Assembly: GCF_902459775.1 (NCBI RefSeq)
Contig: NZ_CABPSQ010000002.1
Coordinates: forward strand, 62,001 to 126,000
Origin: Pandoraea captiosa
Lineage (GTDB): Bacteria > Pseudomonadota > Gammaproteobacteria > Burkholderiales > Burkholderiaceae
Direction of reading: 5' to 3'
Length of the DNA: 64,000 nt
Position 1 is the stretch's first letter. Every line of letters starts with the position of its first letter. Shown in pieces: positions 29,899 through 37,993 of this stretch. A model generated the notes under the pieces. It did no database searches and had not been told where the DNA came from. It saw only the letters and a program-made list of their open reading frames with translations. The translations under genes and the position numbers were made by a program.

Positions 29899-30922
29899 TC
29901 TGATCCATATGATCGCTCCTCGGGCCGGTAGCGAACACGAGGTATTACATGGGTTTCGGCTGATTTCCGACCCGATTCAGCACCGACGTTTCAATACCGG
30001 CTTGTACAAGATGGCTGAGCTTCACCATGCCCGGCAGGTCAAGGGCAGCGGAGGTGGCGTTTTGATTACGGGGCCAGCAGGCGCTGGCAAGACGGTGCTC
30101 GTCTCTTCGTACGCCAGCCGCTTTCAACGCGAATCAACGCTGGGGAGCACCAAAATTCCAGTGCTGGTCGTGACGGTTCCTTCATCGCCTACCGCCAAAA
30201 GTTTAGGGGAAGCGATTCTAATCGCACTCGGCTATCCGAAAGCCTATCGGGGAAGCGGCCCGCAAAAGACCGTTTTGATTCACGAGCTCTTCGAGCGCTG
30301 TGGTGTGGAGCTCCTGATCCTGGACGAATTTCATCACTTGTTTTATGCCCCCACCATTACACATTTTCGGGATGTCACTGATTGGCTCAAGAACTTGATC
30401 AGCCTGACGAACATCGCGGTAGTGGCCTGCGGCTTGCCGGAAGCGCAGTCCGTAGTGGATGCGAACGAGCAGTTGGCCAGGCGCTTTTCCGCCAGGTTTG
30501 CGCTGTCTCCGTTCGATGGCGCGACTACTGAGGATTTCACCGAGTTTCGCGGCATTCTGAAGTTGCTTCAGGAATATCTTCCGGTACCGTTCGAAACGCC
30601 GATTTACGAGGCCAATATGGCGCGGAGAATGCTCATAGCCAGCCATGGCCTGATGGATTACGTTCGCAAGATACTGGAAGGTGCCATCAGTGTTGCGGCC
30701 AACCTTGGGCTCAAAGAAGTTGACCTTGATGTATTGGCCGCAGGGTTCCGCGACCGTGTATGGCGTGAAGTTCCGGACAGGCTCAATCCTTTTCATCCGG
30801 AATCCTATCTCAGGTCGTTGGACCGCAGCGGCGAGGTGTTTTACTTGCACACCCGTCATGATCCGGTGGGCTCGGCTCTAGCCAGGCGGATCAGCCTGAA
30901 CGCCGTCAACGTGGCAAAATGA
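29885..30922 (+). CDS. tnsC: TnsC AAA+ ATPase, transposition regulator
   Basis: 345 residues. Walker A GPAGAGKTVLVSSY is near residue 63 and Walker B ELLILDEFHHLFYAP near 141, followed by the sensor segment IAVVACGLPEA. TnsC/TniB proteins form ATP-dependent filaments on target DNA and pass it from the TniQ selector to TnsB. GAGGAG upstream of ATG. The start overlaps the end of tnsB by 14 bases and its stop overlaps the tniQ start (ATGA). Belongs to the same operon. Confidence 0.92.
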   Translation: MKPIDLIHMIAPRAGSEHEVLHGFRLISDPIQHRRFNTGLYKMAELHHARQVKGSGGGVLITGPAGAGKTVLVSSYASRFQRESTLGSTKIPVLVVTVPSSPTAKSLGEAILIALGYPKAYRGSGPQKTVLIHELFERCGVELLILDEFHHLFYAPTITHFRDVTDWLKNLISLTNIAVVACGLPEAQSVVDANEQLARRFSARFALSPFDGATTEDFTEFRGILKLLQEYLPVPFETPIYEANMARRMLIASHGLMDYVRKILEGAISVAANLGLKEVDLDVLAAGFRDRVWREVPDRLNPFHPESYLRSLDRSGEVFYLHTRHDPVGSALARRISLNAVNVAK

Positions 30923-32778
30923 CAGGCGGGTTGTTGATCAAGCTGGCGCCCTATCGCACCGAAGGGCCCAACGGATACTTATTGCGCTTGGCAGAGGCGA
31001 ACAAGCTGGAGTATTTCGATCTGCCGGATCTTGGTGTGACGTACGATGCCGATGCACTGCTGCGCAGTCACTTGCTGCCAGAGCGTGGCCTGGATCCAGC
31101 GTTGCTGGCCTGGGTGCAGAACATTGCCACATTGAGGCAGAAGACATCGCGAGTATGGAATATGCGCTACTCGCGCTTCTGTCCTCTATGTCTTACGGAA
31201 GAGTCCTCCTGGCGTGCAGAGTGGGAGTTGTGTTTTTACGATGCATGTGCCCAGCATGGGGTGTGGATGGTTGATCGCTGTTCGTCATGCCATGAGCCAG
31301 TGTCCTGGCGCCGGTCACAGGTCGTTCGATGTGGCTGTGGTGCAGATCTACGTGCGGAGCCATCCCACCCGGCACCAGATGAAGTCACGCAGTTGTCCCA
31401 GGTCTTGTCGCGGAAACTGACAGGGCGCGGTGCGGCCGACATGCCGGAGCCACTGCGTGATCTCAATGTGGACCAGACCCAGCGGTTGATTCGATATCTT
31501 GGTATGCATCTGGATCCTGCTGGGGTGTCCAAGTCTTTGAAATTGAGCAACGTGGGGCGCATGGAAGTCTCGTGGCCCGTGACGTCGGTTGCGGCAGCGA
31601 TCTTGTCTGGCTGGCCGGCGGCTTTTCATGTGCGGTTTTCAGAAATCCAGGAGCGGTCAGGCGGCAAAAAAATTGGGCTCCCAAAGCTGTTCCAGAGAGC
31701 CTACAGCTATCTGTACAAGGGATTAAAAGAGCCCGCGTTCGATGCGGTGCGGTATGCTTTCGAGCAGTGGTTAGTGGAAAACTGGCGTGGAGGTTTGGCG
31801 CTTCGGAACCGAAGACTGGCAGGGCAGTTACTGCATCGTGTTCACTGGATTCCGGCTAACGTTGCAGCCGAGCGGCTAGGCGTACGGATGGAGCGTATTC
31901 GACGGCTTGTCGCAGAGGGTGTGATCGATGGTCATGAATCCTACAGCTCCACAGGCCGGCGCTTTCTGCTGATCCGTAAAGAACAAGTTGATGAACTTAC
32001 GCATGCCAATCTATCTGAAGTCGATTTGACCACCGCGATGGAATACCTCGGACTGGGCAAGGTCCGCATGAGGGAATTACTGCGGCTGTTGTTCCCTTCC
32101 GCGTATCGACCTTTAAGCGAGCATGGCTTTCCGCCATGGCGAATCAGTCGACAGGATGTCGAGCGCTACCTGGCAATTGGTGAAGGCCTACCTATCTTGT
32201 CGATTCCCGAAGAGTCCCAGGTGCCGCTGTTTCATGTCTTGAAGTATTGGGCTTGGAACGAGAACGAAATCATTGACCTGATCGAGGCTGTACGAGATGG
32301 AGAGATCGTGCTTGAAGGCCTGCTCGATGGTGCTATCGGGCTGGCACGATGGATCTTTGACAGCCAGTCGCTCAAGATTTGGCGACAACGCCGCAATCCT
32401 GAGCTGTCGAACTGGCTGAGCGTGCCGCAGGTAGCCAAGTTGCTGGGCCTAAAACAGGAGGTGGCATACTGGCTCGTCAGGAATGAGTTTATTCCAGCAG
32501 AAAAGCTTCGTACCCTTCGGGGCTGCGGGGCCCGAGTCAGTCGCGTGGAGTTTGAACGATTCAAGGAGTCGTACGTGTTTGCCTCGGAAATAGCGGAAGC
32601 ACTCAAGACCACTTCCAGGAAAGTTAGCTCGTTGTTGTCAGAGCAGGGAATTGTTCCAGCATCTGGCCAGGGACTGGAGAAGTGTGGGAAAATCTTCTAT
32701 GCCCGTAGCAAAACATTAATGACCTTTTTGACAACTTTAAATGTCTTTCTGCCAAGTGCAGACATTCCCTGTAATTGA
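30919..32778 (+). CDS. tniQ: TniQ/TnsD-family target-site selector
   Basis: 619 residues. The N-terminal TniQ domain has LLIKLAPYRTEGPNGYLLRL, then the zinc-binding set CPLC (about residue 93), CSSCHEP and CGCGADL. The C-terminal 400 residues contain at least two helix-turn-helix-like modules (VAAERLGVRMERIRRLVAEG; QVAKLLGLKQEVAYWLVRNE), fitting a TnsD-like protein that recognises a fixed DNA site, not a short guide-RNA-associated TniQ. No Cas genes or CRISPR repeats are nearby. Which chromosomal site it recognises is not evident. Confidence 0.85.
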   Translation: MTGGLLIKLAPYRTEGPNGYLLRLAEANKLEYFDLPDLGVTYDADALLRSHLLPERGLDPALLAWVQNIATLRQKTSRVWNMRYSRFCPLCLTEESSWRAEWELCFYDACAQHGVWMVDRCSSCHEPVSWRRSQVVRCGCGADLRAEPSHPAPDEVTQLSQVLSRKLTGRGAADMPEPLRDLNVDQTQRLIRYLGMHLDPAGVSKSLKLSNVGRMEVSWPVTSVAAAILSGWPAAFHVRFSEIQERSGGKKIGLPKLFQRAYSYLYKGLKEPAFDAVRYAFEQWLVENWRGGLALRNRRLAGQLLHRVHWIPANVAAERLGVRMERIRRLVAEGVIDGHESYSSTGRRFLLIRKEQVDELTHANLSEVDLTTAMEYLGLGKVRMRELLRLLFPSAYRPLSEHGFPPWRISRQDVERYLAIGEGLPILSIPEESQVPLFHVLKYWAWNENEIIDLIEAVRDGEIVLEGLLDGAIGLARWIFDSQSLKIWRQRRNPELSNWLSVPQVAKLLGLKQEVAYWLVRNEFIPAEKLRTLRGCGARVSRVEFERFKESYVFASEIAEALKTTSRKVSSLLSEQGIVPASGQGLEKCGKIFYARSKTLMTFLTTLNVFLPSADIPCN

Positions 32779-32947
32779 TCCCGTCTCCCAGTGACTGTCG
32801 ACCAGTCTTTCGCTCTTATGCTTGGGGACTGTTCTGTCGGGGAGCTGTCAACATAAGAATGAAGCTGGGGGGCGGTCTTGGATTGAATGCAATCAGCCAG
32901 ATTTGTAATCCAGATAAAAATAAAGCATGTCGGCGTGAGGGAGTGAG

Positions 32948-33703
32948 ATGAAGATTGAGCAAGGGGTCCTGAATCCGTTCACACTTAGCCCTGTAGGTAC
33001 GGGGATCAACTCTGCACAATACGCGGTTGTGAACATTGGGGGATTGTCTCAGCGGTGTGTGGTGAAAATGGTAGGCGACCGAGAAATCGCAGCAGAGTGT
33101 TTTTGCGCGTTGTTGGGCGATGCGCTGTCCTTGCCCACTTTGTCACCCGTCATCATCACGCACCCTGACGATAACAGCTTGTGGTTTGGCTCACGAGATG
33201 CAGCTTACCCGAGCCTATCGGCTAGGTTGGGGATTGGTGCAGAAGTGAACCAATATCAGCTGGCTGTGCTCGCCCAGATACTGGCGACTTGGGCGCAGGT
33301 TGGTCATGTTATTTCGTTCGATGAACTTGTCGCCAATGGCGATAGAAATCCAGGTAACGTGTTGTGGAATGGTGCTGCATTCACCATCATTGATCACGAG
33401 CGCTCTCTAGGCAATAAACCAAAGTCATCTAACCGGTTGGCACTGTTTGCCACCGCCAATTTCCATCCGCCGCTGGTTGCTAGCATATGCAGCGCCGCGA
33501 CAGGGTCTGCGATGGCTCAACAGGCTTTCCTCGCTGCTGACCAAGCCGTGTGGGACATGATTCGCAGCGAATTCCATGCGATACCTCATGTCATCGGGCA
33601 ACATCATGGCGCGTGTGAGTCGCTTGCAAAGCGGCTCATAACTTCTTTACCGAGCCATGCGGCCAACGCTATGTCTCCTCTGCTGCAAGGAGCCCATCCA
33701 TGA
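32948..33703 (+). CDS. HipA-like kinase
   Basis: 251 residues. HipA/PI3-4-kinase-like fold: likely ATP-binding Lys in CVVKMVGD (residue 40), the catalytic loop FDELVANGDRNPGNVLW (D132, N137) and the metal-binding DHE in FTIIDHERSLG (D149-E151). It lacks the N-terminal HipA subdomain, so it is a compact form of about 250 residues that pairs with DUF3037 proteins. GAGGGAGTGAG precedes the ATG. The next gene starts inside its stop (ATGA), so the two are translationally coupled. HipA kinases phosphorylate tRNA synthetases; the substrate of this form is unknown to me. Confidence 0.8.
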   Translation: MKIEQGVLNPFTLSPVGTGINSAQYAVVNIGGLSQRCVVKMVGDREIAAECFCALLGDALSLPTLSPVIITHPDDNSLWFGSRDAAYPSLSARLGIGAEVNQYQLAVLAQILATWAQVGHVISFDELVANGDRNPGNVLWNGAAFTIIDHERSLGNKPKSSNRLALFATANFHPPLVASICSAATGSAMAQQAFLAADQAVWDMIRSEFHAIPHVIGQHHGACESLAKRLITSLPSHAANAMSPLLQGAHP

Positions 33704-34554
33704 ACACGCTAGTTGTTTCGGCTTGTCAGGCAAATGCGTGCTATTCCGTCTTGGCGTGGGAACCAGTAGGGGGATCTGGTGAGCGATTGAATGTAGGAGC
33801 TCTCGTCCAATACGATGGAGCTGTGTTGGCCCGGCCGCTGATCCGTGAGGAAGTACTACGCTGTATGTACGGATCAGCTGGTGAGGGCGCATTCCAGATG
33901 ATTCTCACTACGCTTAAAGCTGTTGAGGGGGTGGCGAAGCAATTCGGTTTTGCGGCGGCTCGTGAGTCTGTGCCGCTCGCTTCGTTCAAATTCACAGAGG
34001 CTCGTGAGACACGGGCAGACAATGAGCATGATCTGCTAAGACAGATCGTGCTTATGCATTTCAGCCTTAGTGTGATCGCAGAAGAGCCTGGGGCGTCTGC
34101 TGACGACTCACCTACTCCCGAGCGCGAGGTTAATCAGCAGTGGACCACGAAGATCAAAGAGGCCATTCAGGTGCAGCGTCCAGATCTCCAGGTGTGCTTC
34201 AACCGGGAGCTCGTTCTTGTGGATGGTAGCGCTCCGGTGAAGTTTCCGATTCTCACACCACGATTGGTCGCTCAGTTTGGTCTTTTGAAAGAGAACTCAC
34301 AAAGCCAGGGGATGGAAGATGCACGCGCCAAGATGTGGAAGTTGTCGCTCGCTCGCGATAGGGATGCCAATCTTTCCGCGTCGATGGTGGTGGGGATGCC
34401 ACCACTTGACAGTGTGACGCTGAGTGATCGTGTTCGTGCTCGTTTTGTTACCAACATCGGTGATCTTACTCGCGAAGCTGAGAAGTACGATGTTGACTTG
34501 CACACTGCTCAGTCCGTTGCTGACGCAGCGGCGTATGTGATCGAGTTGGCCTGA
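33700..34554 (+). CDS. DUF3037 protein, partner of HipA-like kinase
   Basis: 284 residues. The N-terminal half matches DUF3037, with the motif ACYSVLAWEPVGGSGERLNV followed by GALV, where the conserved segment is the bulky Tyr-Ser-Val-Leu and Asn-Val-Gly. The rest has no domain I know; it is mostly helical. Start ATG 33700 overlaps the kinase stop by four bases, with AAGGAG upstream. Gene pairs of a HipA-like kinase and DUF3037 recur in accessory regions; a toxin-antitoxin or defence role is an inference. No antitoxin-like HTH is visible, so this protein may hold or target the kinase. Confidence 0.75.
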   Translation: MNTLVVSACQANACYSVLAWEPVGGSGERLNVGALVQYDGAVLARPLIREEVLRCMYGSAGEGAFQMILTTLKAVEGVAKQFGFAAARESVPLASFKFTEARETRADNEHDLLRQIVLMHFSLSVIAEEPGASADDSPTPEREVNQQWTTKIKEAIQVQRPDLQVCFNRELVLVDGSAPVKFPILTPRLVAQFGLLKENSQSQGMEDARAKMWKLSLARDRDANLSASMVVGMPPLDSVTLSDRVRARFVTNIGDLTREAEKYDVDLHTAQSVADAAAYVIELA

Positions 34555-35108
34555 GGCATGACCCTCAGGAAAGATACGGAGTCGTTTTGTCACAGTAGGA
34601 AAATCCAAAAAAATGGGACAAAATGACCAAAGCTGTCTGATTTTAGGTTTCTACTGCATTGATTTTGAAAGTTGTATATTTAAGTTGAAATCGGATCCTA
34701 CAGAGTTGGCAGTGTAGGGAAACCGAATTCGTGAGATTAGACACTAGATTGTGAGACTGAAATAACGCACTTGCTGAGATTATCTGGACTCGAATTGTGG
34801 TGGCATTTGCACTGCCGGGTTTGAGCCGAGATAACGGCACGTCGACCGTCACAAGACATGCGTAGAGGGCCTTGAATTTCAAGGCCCTCTTTTTGTTTGA
34901 GACACGGGCGTTAACCTGAACACATCACCTGTCTAGTATTTGCGATCCGTCGCCGCTTGCCTCGGCGCACTTAGTACTGCTCAGATGCCAGCAGGTTTGC
35001 AGCCCAATCTCCCCCGTCTCCATGGGATAATTCTCGTAAGAATGCAGAAACTGGCGCAAAGGGGGACAATCTTGCGGCAAGCCCGCTCACACAGCTAAAT
35101 CGAAGCTA
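34555..35108. other. non-coding, AT-rich interval after HipA-like/DUF3037 pair
   Basis: About 550 bases without a supported gene. It contains a fourth TGTCTGA copy at 34634-34640 and AAAATGGGAC at about 34611, also present near 26593. A very strong terminator sits at 34864-34896, roughly 300 bases past the last stop. That distance leaves room for a small RNA or a long 3' untranslated region, or for a transposon end; I cannot decide. Confidence 0.4.
34864..34896 (+). terminator. strong intrinsic terminator
   Basis: AGAGGGCCTTGAA (34864-34876) pairs perfectly with TTCAAGGCCCTCT (34878-34890), followed by TTTTTG. It is far from any gene stop on the plus strand (310 bases after DUF3037), so what it terminates is unclear. 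Confidence 0.85.
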
Positions 35109-35354
35109 TTGAGCGATCAGACGCTTGCACGGCTGCGTGAATTGCCAATAGCTGAGGTTGCATCGGCCGTAGGGATCAGCCTGCGCGGCAACAAGGCAAT
35201 GTGCTTCAACGGACACGATGCAGCGAGTCCAAGTTTCACCGTCAACAAGGCGAAGAATACCTGGCGGTGCTTTGGATGCGGTGAGCATGGCGACGCAATC
35301 GCTAGTCCAGAAGCTTATCGGCCCGGGGTTCATGCGACGTCTCCCCCGATTTGA
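35109..35354 (+). pseudogene. CHC2 zinc-finger (primase-type) protein fragment
   Basis: The translated part has the DnaG-type zinc ribbon CFNGHDAASPSF ... WRCFGCGEHGDAIA (Cys-His then Cys-Cys) and an upstream helix VASAVGISLRGN, as in primase N-termini carried by phages, plasmids and islands. The frame then goes astray: the expected VQKL-type continuation is seen in another frame right after GDAIA (VQKLIGPGF), so a small indel has occurred. A few codons later an IS inverted repeat begins. No catalytic primase domain remains. Start TTG 35109 is tentative. Confidence 0.6.
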
Positions 35355-35400
35355 GTAGCGCGGCGATTTAGAGTCCAATCACGTAGTCACGAGATTGGAC

Positions 35401-35664
35401 ATGAAGAAGAGATTCACCGACGAGCAAATCATCGGCTTCCTGCGGGAAGCTGAGACGGGTATGCCGGTCAAGGAACTATGCCGCCAGCACGGCTTCTCGG
35501 AGGCCAGTTACTACCTATGGCGCAGTAAGTTCGGTGGTATGAATGTATCCGACGTGAAGCGGCTGAAGGATCTGGAGGCCGAAAACGCCCGGTTGAAGAA
35601 ACTGCTGGCGGAATCGCTGCTGGAAAATGAGGTGACGCGCGAGGCGTTGCGAAAAAAGTGGTGA
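35401..35664 (+). CDS. IS3-family transposase OrfA (HTH subunit)
   Basis: 87 residues from ATG 35401. Typical OrfA: N-terminal HTH (FTDEQIIGFLREAETGMPVK ... CRQHGFSEASYYLWRSKFGG) and a C-terminal leucine-zipper coiled coil (LKDLEAENARLKKLLAESLL). In functional elements it binds the terminal repeats and is fused to OrfB by -1 frameshifting. Intact here, but its partner is broken. Confidence 0.85.
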   Translation: MKKRFTDEQIIGFLREAETGMPVKELCRQHGFSEASYYLWRSKFGGMNVSDVKRLKDLEAENARLKKLLAESLLENEVTREALRKKW

Positions 35665-36297
35665 GCGCACCATCCCGCCGAGAACTGGCGCGCCATATGA
35701 CCGATAGTGGCTTGAGCGAACGCAGAGCCCTACGGCGGCATGAGCGCCAGCGCCTATCGTTATCAACCGGCACCGGATCGCAATCAAGCCTTACGAGCGC
35801 AGATCGTAGCCTTGGCGCAGCGAAATCGTCGCTACGGCTCGGGCATGATCTACCTGAAGCTGCGCCAGTCAGGCATGACAGTCAACCACAAGCGGGTTGA
35901 GCGGCTGTATGCCGAAGAGAAGTTGCAGGTGCGCCGCCGCAAGCGCAAGAAGGTGCCGGTATCGGACCGTCAGCCGCTGGGGCGACCGGCGACGGCGAAT
36001 CAAGTCTGGTCGATGGATTTCGTGTTTGACCGAACAGTGGAAGGCCGGGTCATCAAAAACCTGACGGTGGTCGACGGCGCCACGCATGAAGCCGTGGCTA
36101 TTGTGCCGGAGCGAACGTTCAACGGGCGCTTTCGTGATGAATGCCTGAACGAACATTGGTTCACGAGCCTGCATCATGCCGAGGTGGTGATCGAGGCGTG
36201 GCGACGGGAATACAACGAGGAGCGACCGAAGAAATCGCTGGGCGGACTAACGCCAGCAACCTACGCCCGAAAACTGGCAGAAAAGCAGTTACATTAA
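35658..36297 (+). pseudogene. IS3-family transposase OrfB, deleted and frameshifted
   Basis: The N-terminal piece (RRELARHMTDSGLSERRALR) is in one frame, and the rest (MSASAYRYQPAPDRNQALRA onward) in another from about 35730. The DDE core keeps the first Asp (QVWSMDFVFDRT) and then jumps from VAIVPER straight to FNGRFRDECLNEHW. The roughly 60-70 residues that normally carry the second Asp (DNG motif) and the catalytic Glu are missing. The C-terminal REYNEERPKKSLGGLTPATY is preserved. The protein cannot catalyse transposition. Confidence 0.85.
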
Positions 36298-36430
36298 CCC
36301 TAGGACTCTAAAGCCTGGTGCTACTGAAAATGGGGAGACGTCGGAATGTGTCTTAATTCCGGCAGAAGTCCAAAAAGCTTAACTTGCTGTCCGCGTAACC
36401 GGCGGCAGCCCACGATGAGGAACGGCAAGT

Positions 36431-37993
36431 GTGACTCCACCAGACGACACTCTGGCTACGTATCGCAGCGCAGGTACCGTCTCCCGCCAAGTGGTCTCGA
36501 CGGAAGACGGCGCACTGGGACCCATAAGCGAACTGGACGAATCGGCAGCACCCGATACGCTTGAAGCGGGCGCGCTTGCTCCTTCATCGGGGCTGCTTGA
36601 CCTTTCCCGCCAACAGCGCAACCTGCTGCTGCTGCGACCCCTCTTCCAGCTTGAGCTAAATAAGCAGCGTATCGGTGAGGACGGCACCCTCTTCGATGGC
36701 ATAGACACGCACTACCTGCTGTTGAGCGCGCTCGACCTCATGATGGAAGGAACCACGGTTTCGACGGGCTGCACGAGCGATGAGATCCTCACTCACATAG
36801 CGGACACGGCCGCAGCCATAAAACCCTCGCTATCCAACATGCAGTTGGCCAAGATCGCTGACACTGTACTCGCCGCGCTGGACAACAAGGCAAACAGCTA
36901 CAAAGAGTTCTCCTTCGACCACTTCGATGCAATCCGCAAGTCGACGCGCACTATTCGCTTTCGGTTAGTGGCCTACGAGCCCGATATCGAGGACGTCTAC
37001 CGCTACAAGCCCACCACAGAGGGATACCTGGTCTACCTGGGCATGCTTGACCTCTCTCCGGAGGACGCCCAGGAGTTGATGGAGAAGATGCTGGACTTAC
37101 TGGTGCAGCGTGGCCGTTTCGACGCTGCGTTGGAGATCGCCCGACGCGCTCGCACGTTGTCCATTGAGTATCGCCAGCTCATCCGCGACAGGCTATACCA
37201 GGCCTACCGCGCGCCAGGCACGGTCAACTGGAAGCGCGACATCAGCGCCGGGCTGGACCGGGCACGTGATCACGTGCGACTGCGTCAGGCAGAGGATCAG
37301 CGGATGGAGGAGTCTGTTCTGCATGCCCTGCGCCAAGCCGAGGAGCCCAAGGCGCGAGCTAACCTAGCGCTCCTGCTCAAGACGCTGCAAGGTGCCAGCA
37401 TGCTGCGTTCACAACTTGTGGGTGACATCAGCGGCGCAAACGATCGCTTCCTGGAATCGCAGCGCGCGATGTTCCGGGCGCGACGTGCCACGGGGTTACC
37501 TGACCTGGAGTCGCGACTGCTGCCGCAGCTCGTGGAGTTGCCTGCAAATGTCCTGGCCAAACAGGCGGAAAACGCGCTTAGCGCGCTGTATCCGCCGACA
37601 CTACCACGCGTGTACGACCTCAATTCGGTGTTTTCGCTACTGCTTGAGCAGCGTGCCGAAGACAGCGAGCCTGAGGAAGACGACGGTGAAATCACCCCGT
37701 TCGTGCCACCGCCCCTTCAGTTCGACGAAATGATCGTCCGCCAAGTGACAGACTGGTTGGCTAGGAAATTCTCGCTGGGGCAAACCTGGCGACTGGACGA
37801 ACTATTGGACCAAGCTGAGGAAGCAGGGTTCGACTGGACCATGCGCCGCTGCCTGGTGCTGATGCTGTTTCGGGCCTACTCCCACTCGGAGACGGAGTTC
37901 AAGAACATGCGGGCGGACGCACTGGATGAATTTATCTCCGACGTGGCGCGCGGAACCAACCTGCGTTTTACCCCCAAAGAGAGGCGTTCATGA
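36431..37993 (+). CDS. jetA: Wadjet subunit JetA (MukF-like kleisin)
   Basis: 520 residues; the start is taken as GTG 36431 with GAGGA upstream. Mostly helical with acidic patches. I assign it by position and size: it heads a four-gene set in the fixed Wadjet order A-B-C-D, followed by a MukE-like, an SMC and a TOPRIM protein. In Wadjet, JetA is the kleisin bridging SMC heads. C-terminal region FDEMIVRQVTDWLARKFSLG is helical, fitting a kleisin end domain. The upstream IS remnant ends only 87 bases before the start, so the native promoter may have been altered. Confidence 0.8.
   Translation: MTPPDDTLATYRSAGTVSRQVVSTEDGALGPISELDESAAPDTLEAGALAPSSGLLDLSRQQRNLLLLRPLFQLELNKQRIGEDGTLFDGIDTHYLLLSALDLMMEGTTVSTGCTSDEILTHIADTAAAIKPSLSNMQLAKIADTVLAALDNKANSYKEFSFDHFDAIRKSTRTIRFRLVAYEPDIEDVYRYKPTTEGYLVYLGMLDLSPEDAQELMEKMLDLLVQRGRFDAALEIARRARTLSIEYRQLIRDRLYQAYRAPGTVNWKRDISAGLDRARDHVRLRQAEDQRMEESVLHALRQAEEPKARANLALLLKTLQGASMLRSQLVGDISGANDRFLESQRAMFRARRATGLPDLESRLLPQLVELPANVLAKQAENALSALYPPTLPRVYDLNSVFSLLLEQRAEDSEPEEDDGEITPFVPPPLQFDEMIVRQVTDWLARKFSLGQTWRLDELLDQAEEAGFDWTMRRCLVLMLFRAYSHSETEFKNMRADALDEFISDVARGTNLRFTPKERRS

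Larger units (their letters stand above)
26291..34640 (+). mobile_element. Tn7-like transposition module with cargo; ends not resolved
   Basis: The genes XRE regulator - tnsA - tnsB - tnsC - tniQ run in one direction, the last four with overlapping or coupled starts, and are followed by a HipA-like/DUF3037 pair. TnsA plus a DDE TnsB implies cut-and-paste movement, TnsC is the AAA+ regulator, and TniQ/TnsD the target selector. I place approximate limits at the outermost TGTCTGA repeats, but these repeats have the same orientation at both sides instead of being inverted, so at least one true end lies elsewhere. Codon use and base composition are more AT-rich than the origin genes, as expected for acquired DNA. 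Confidence 0.5.
35335..36343 (+). mobile_element. degenerate IS3-family insertion sequence
   Basis: Two imperfect inverted repeats of about 42 bases bound it. The left (35335-35376) begins CGACGTCTCCCC and ends TTTAGAGTCC; the right (36303-36343) is its complement with about a quarter of positions different and one indel. Inside are an intact orfA and a damaged orfB. At about 1.0 kb it is shorter than a normal 1.2-1.3 kb IS3 element because orfB has lost a middle block. I see no clear target duplication. It cannot be autonomous. Confidence 0.75.

Noticed and set aside
30919-32778. CRISPR-associated transposon
   Set aside because: TniQ is long with HTH-rich C-terminus, and there is no Cas effector or repeat array in the window.
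32811-32860. CTTATG...CATAAG inverted repeat as the right end of the Tn7-like element
   Set aside because: Arms are only 6-7 bases, separated by 31 bases, and no copy exists near the tnsA side.
34790-34900. possible tRNA or tmRNA 3' end as an attachment site
   Set aside because: No acceptor stem, T-loop or CCA could be matched; only the terminator hairpin is convincing.
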